Shown one piece after another: positions 6,046-7,610 of a stretch of 7,610 nucleotides of DNA. The stretch covers positions 1 through 7,610 of the forward strand of contig JAQGJZ010000032.1 of NCBI GenBank assembly GCA_028290385.1, read 5' to 3'. The notes beneath the pieces were generated by a model. That model made no database searches, was not told the DNA's origin, and saw nothing but the letters and a program-made list of their open reading frames with translations. This stretch comes from Enterovirga sp. Lineage in GTDB: Bacteria > Pseudomonadota > Alphaproteobacteria > Rhizobiales > Beijerinckiaceae. Position numbers and translations under genes: made by a program. Each line of letters opens with the position of its first letter. Within the stretch, counting starts at the first letter, position 1.

Positions 6046-7038
6046 ATGGCGGTGCTGGTCACAGGCGGGGCGGGTTATATCGGCGGCCACATGGCGCTGG
6101 CCCTGGCCGATCGGGGCGAGGACGTGGTCGTCCTGGATAACCTGTCCACGGGCTTCGACTGGGCTGTGCCGCCCCAGGCGAAACTCGTCGTGGGTGACAT
6201 GGGCGACCAGGAGTTGCTGGCGCGCACGATCGGCGAGCACGGGATCGAGGCGATCGCGCATTTCGCGGCGAAGATCGTGGTGCCGGAATCGGTATCCGAC
6301 CCGCTCGGCTACTATCTCAACAATACGGCCAAGGCCCGCAACCTGATTGAGACCGCGATCCGGTCGGGCGTGAAGAACTTCATCTTCTCGTCCACGGCCG
6401 CCGTCTATGGCGAAACATCGAGCGAGCCCGTTTCAGAGGATACGCCCAAGAACCCTGTCTCTCCCTACGGCCGCTCCAAGCTGATGACGGAGTGGATCCT
6501 CGAAGACGCCTCGCGCGCCCACGATCTCCGCTACGTGGCGCTGCGCTATTTCAACGTCGCCGGCGCCGACCCCGCGGGCCGGATCGGCCAGTCGACCCCC
6601 GCGGCAACCCACCTCATCAAGGTCGCGGCGCAGACCGCGCTCGGGCAGCGCCCGGCCCTCGAGGTGTTCGGCACCGATTACCCCACCCGCGACGGCTCCT
6701 GCCTGCGCGACTACATCCAGGTTTCGGACCTCGCGAATGCGCATCTCTCGGCGCTGGACCATCTGCGCCGGGGCGGCGGGAGCCTCACGCTCAATTGCGG
6801 CTACGGCCGCGGCTATTCGGTGCTGGAAGTCGTGGACGTGATGAAGCGCGTCTCCGGCGTGGATTTCCCCGTGAAGCTCTCGCCGCGCCGCCCGGGCGAC
6901 CCGGCAGCGATCGTCGCCAAGGCCGATCGGATCAGGGCCGAACTGGGCTGGGTGCCCCAGCATGACGACCTCGACGGCATCGTCGCCCAGGCGCTCGCCT
7001 GGGAGCGGCACCTCGCCGAGCGGGGCAAGGTCGCGTGA
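6046..7038 (+). CDS. galE: UDP-glucose 4-epimerase GalE
   Basis: This 330-residue cytoplasmic short-chain dehydrogenase/reductase interconverts UDP-glucose and UDP-galactose using bound NAD. The Rossmann motif VTGGAGYIGGH (5-15) is followed by LDNLSTG (30-36). The catalytic segment FSSTAAVYG (114-122) supplies Thr117 at the position of the active-site Ser of E. coli GalE. The YxxxK pair is Tyr141 and Lys145 (SPYGRSK). Further GalE blocks are RYFNVAGADP (167-176), GTDYPTRDGSCLRDYI (209-224), CGYGRGYSVLEVV (251-263) and RRPGDPA (281-287). The position matching the E. coli gate residue Tyr299 appears to be Ile289, so use of UDP-N-acetyl sugars cannot be excluded. Length and start agree with the family, and AGGAGG precedes the ATG at good spacing. 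The stop shares one base with the start of the transglycosylase gene (TGATG), so the two genes form an operon. Divergent galU supplies the substrate. Confidence 0.95.
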   Translation: MAVLVTGGAGYIGGHMALALADRGEDVVVLDNLSTGFDWAVPPQAKLVVGDMGDQELLARTIGEHGIEAIAHFAAKIVVPESVSDPLGYYLNNTAKARNLIETAIRSGVKNFIFSSTAAVYGETSSEPVSEDTPKNPVSPYGRSKLMTEWILEDASRAHDLRYVALRYFNVAGADPAGRIGQSTPAATHLIKVAAQTALGQRPALEVFGTDYPTRDGSCLRDYIQVSDLANAHLSALDHLRRGGGSLTLNCGYGRGYSVLEVVDVMKRVSGVDFPVKLSPRRPGDPAAIVAKADRIRAELGWVPQHDDLDGIVAQALAWERHLAERGKVA

Positions 7039-7610
7039 TGCGGATCGGGGCGGCCGCGCTGGCGGCACTTGGGCTGCTGGTTACCACCGCCGCGCCCGGC
7101 TCTGCCCAGACGGCGCCGCGCATGCCATCCGCAGCGTCCGGGCAGGCGGACGGTTTTCGCCCCTTCCTGGACGGGCTCTGGCCGGACGCGCGCGCTGCTG
7201 GCATCTCGCGCCAGACGTTCGACGGCGCGTTGCGAGGCCTGACGCCCGACCCGAGCGTCACCGCCCTCACGCGCAAGCAGGGCGAGTTCGGGCGCGCCAT
7301 CTCGGCCTATGTCACGGGGGCCGTCTCGGCGGCCCGCATCACGCAGGGGCAGGCGCTCGCGATGCGCTGGCGCGCCGAGTTCGACCGCGTCGAGGCGAGC
7401 TATGGCGTGCCGCGCGGCATCATCCTCGCCATCTGGGCCTCCGAAAGCGGCTATGGCGCGGCGACCGGCGGGTTCGACACGATCCGCTCGCTCGCGACCC
7501 TCGCCTTCGCGGGCGAGCGCCGGGATTTCTTCCGGCGTGAACTGATCGCCGCGCTGCAGATCCTGGAGCAGGATCATCTCGGGCGCGACGAGATCAAAGG
7601 ATCCTGGGCG
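7038..7610 (+). CDS. MltB-type lytic murein transglycosylase, N-terminal part
   Basis: The first 191 residues are in the window and the frame is still open at the end. A Sec signal peptide is visible: MRIG, a hydrophobic core (AAALAALGLLVTTAA) and a likely cut after PGSA (residue 23), so the protein is periplasmic, with no lipobox Cys. The mature part begins FRPFLDGLWPDARAAGISRQTF (40-61), typical of the family. The segment VPRGIILAIWASESGYG (124-140) contains the probable catalytic Glu136. It is followed by TGGFDTIRSLATLAF (143-157), and the window ends in KGSWA, which in relatives continues into the conserved substrate-site segment. Members cleave peptidoglycan glycan strands to 1,6-anhydro-muramyl ends. 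The ATG at 7038 overlaps the galE stop by one base, and AAGG (7027-7030) is a weak ribosome site at 7-base spacing, so translation is probably coupled to galE. A peptidoglycan-binding C-terminal domain is common in relatives but would lie outside the window. Confidence 0.92.
   Translation, partial: MRIGAAALAALGLLVTTAAPGSAQTAPRMPSAASGQADGFRPFLDGLWPDARAAGISRQTFDGALRGLTPDPSVTALTRKQGEFGRAISAYVTGAVSAARITQGQALAMRWRAEFDRVEASYGVPRGIILAIWASESGYGAATGGFDTIRSLATLAFAGERRDFFRRELIAALQILEQDHLGRDEIKGSWA

Noticed and set aside
5981..6346. A possible small basic protein starting MASRVVKRKAAKGG just before galE.
   Set aside because: The frame runs deep into galE in another phase, has no ribosome site, and its first codons coincide with the palindrome. 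A chance frame is more likely than a leader peptide.

Overview
The window looks like chromosomal DNA of a GC-rich alphaproteobacterium, probably of the order Hyphomicrobiales (Methylobacteriaceae or Microvirga-like). This is an inference from the base composition (roughly two thirds G+C by eye), the family mix (a BBP2-type outer-membrane barrel, Tct transporter, class III cyclase, GalU/GalE, MltB) and the protein style. There is no rRNA marker to confirm it. I see no tRNA, rRNA, CRISPR array, transposase or prophage gene.

Layout: (1) 1-880, plus strand, the 3' part of an outer-membrane beta-barrel gene whose start lies before the window. (2) 881-1109, a non-coding gap with a well-formed hairpin. 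(3) 1110-3119, plus strand, tctB and tctA, the two membrane subunits of a tripartite tricarboxylate transporter; no tctC binding-protein gene is visible. (4) 3126-5903, minus strand, three genes transcribed as galU, then a class III adenylate cyclase, then a small VTT/DedA-like membrane protein. GalU and the cyclase are only 7 bases apart, so they are probably cotranscribed. (5) 5904-6045, a divergent promoter region with a perfect 7-bp inverted repeat. (6) 6046-7610, plus strand, galE followed by an MltB-type lytic murein transglycosylase that shares one base with galE and runs off the window end.

The right half can be read as a cell-envelope module. GalU makes UDP-glucose, GalE interconverts it with UDP-galactose (possibly also the N-acetyl forms), and MltB remodels peptidoglycan. 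The cyclase could add a cAMP signal to the galU transcription unit, but the sequence does not prove a functional link. The left half supplies an outer-membrane barrel and an inner-membrane carboxylate importer. tctA and the VTT gene converge with only 6 bases between their stop codons.

I found no clearly new system. The points most worth a second look are the cyclase with its unassigned N-terminal region in the galU unit, the structured leader before tctB, and the shared galU/galE regulatory region. The long antisense open frames are best explained as high-GC shadows of the real genes.
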